From a virus, in IMG/VR virus record IMGVR_UViG_3300033183_000299, positions 1 to 64,000 of that record: 64,000 nt of DNA. The stretch is one strand, 5' to 3'. Below, piece after piece: positions 63,627 to 64,000 of this stretch; position 1 is the stretch's first letter; every line of letters begins with the position of its first letter. A program made the position numbers and the translations under genes. The notes beneath the pieces are model-generated. The model was given only the letters and a program-made list of their open reading frames with translations. It was not told where the DNA came from and made no database searches.

Positions 63627-64000
63627 TTATTTCCCCATCTTAGCATATTTGTCTTTTAGCATTTGCAGAGCATCCGCTGTTGTTTGCATTTTCTCGGCAC
63701 TTTCATCACGGTCGAGAATGTTGATTGTTACATCAGACCAGTCAACGAAAGCGTCGAAAACTAAGCCATCAGGTCCATTACGATTCTTTGCGACGAATAA
63801 GCGACCTTTGTTGGCCTGCTTATCTTGGACTGTCCGAGACAAAGAAAAGATGAAGTCTGCTACGAAGCATTTGTTGAACGCTTCCGAGATCGCTTCCATT
63901 GTGATGACTTCCGCGTTGAGACCTCCACGATTGGTTTGCGAAGCGGTCCAAATGGGAAACTCATAGGTTTGAGCAAGTCCTCGAAGGCCTTCGTAAGTTT
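63627..64000 (-). CDS. DnaB/gp41-type replicative helicase, C-terminal part (start outside window)
   Basis: The frame enters from the right edge: ...TYEFPIWTASQTNRGGLNAE, EAISEAFNKCFVADFIFSLS, then KGRLFVAKNRNGPDG. This is the RecA-like core end (motif H3/H4) of a phage DnaB-family helicase. Probably the first gene of the replication block ending with nrdJ. Confidence 0.8.
   Translation of the reverse strand, partial: TYEGLRGLAQTYEFPIWTASQTNRGGLNAEVITMEAISEAFNKCFVADFIFSLSRTVQDKQANKGRLFVAKNRNGPDGLVFDAFVDWSDVTINILDRDESAEKMQTTADALQMLKDKYAKMGK

Noticed and set aside
1-64000. tRNA genes
   Set aside because: I saw no convincing cloverleaf by eye, but a covariance search (tRNAscan-SE) was not possible, so absence is not proven.

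Overview
The window looks like part of a large tailed-phage genome (T4-like or jumbo marine myovirus type). Essentially every gene lies on the minus strand, and short genes are packed with 1-4 base stop/start overlaps. It encodes phage-typical replication and nucleotide enzymes: a DnaB-type helicase end, split DnaE, class II ribonucleotide reductase, ThyX, dUTPase and UV-damage endonuclease. It also encodes a GroEL with a GroES-like partner, ClpP, an amidase endolysin and many acidic virion-type proteins. A lipoprotein with a lipobox, an exported serine protease and the SD-rich starts imply a Gram-negative bacterial host. The anchor-D/VWA lipoprotein style recalls Myxococcota/Bdellovibrionota, but that host guess is weak.

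Region 1 (1-12.8 kb): the end of a PIN-PhoH gene, an HNH nuclease, acidic virion-type proteins, a zinc metallopeptidase and a HAD-Nudix fusion. Four tandem R-S-E (ExE) mono-ADP-ribosyltransferase paralogues and a secreted VWA lipoprotein follow. Several proteins here and in 37-59 kb share a short amphipathic N-terminal leader ending in [LI]-x-E. This resembles T4 capsid-targeting sequences, so some, including a protein-kinase-like protein at 58.2 kb, may be packaged and injected.

Region 2 (about 13-31.4 kb): a visibly different stretch of roughly 45 mostly tiny genes. Twenty-four nearly identical promoter units (TTGACA-type -35, 16-17 bp, TACACT-type -10) each carry a 15-bp dyad GGWCA-N5-TGWCC upstream of -35. 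The gap to -35 is 0, 9-10 or 20 bp, so the site keeps one face of the helix. This looks like a single large regulon under one phage or host regulator and is the most striking feature of the window. Many products are small GDLV SH3-like proteins. Others are two CCHC zinc-knuckle proteins, a MoxR AAA ATPase, and a HExxH/VWA partner. A 20-bp repeat (TAGTTATGTWAAGTTTTTTG, ten full copies) marks the starts of blocks and clusters at 31.1-31.4 kb.

Region 3 (31.4-35.5 kb): exported protease, cupin, metallopeptidase, glutaredoxin and small virion or regulatory proteins.

Region 4 (35.5-64 kb): GroEL, leader-bearing virion-type proteins, endolysin, ClpP, dUTPase, a nuclease-like protein beside a DNA methyltransferase, DNA polymerase and UV repair. 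A second cluster of leader-bearing proteins, ThyX, the GroES-like protein and the reductase follow. Both dnaE and nrdJ are fractured genes: each is split at an intein with a free-standing homing endonuclease between the halves. A third (HNH) endonuclease sits at the nrdJ 3' end, flanked by a duplicated and diverged copy of that end. Promoters here are plain sigma-70 type without the dyad, and some genes carry a CTATTTATA motif just upstream that may be a late promoter.
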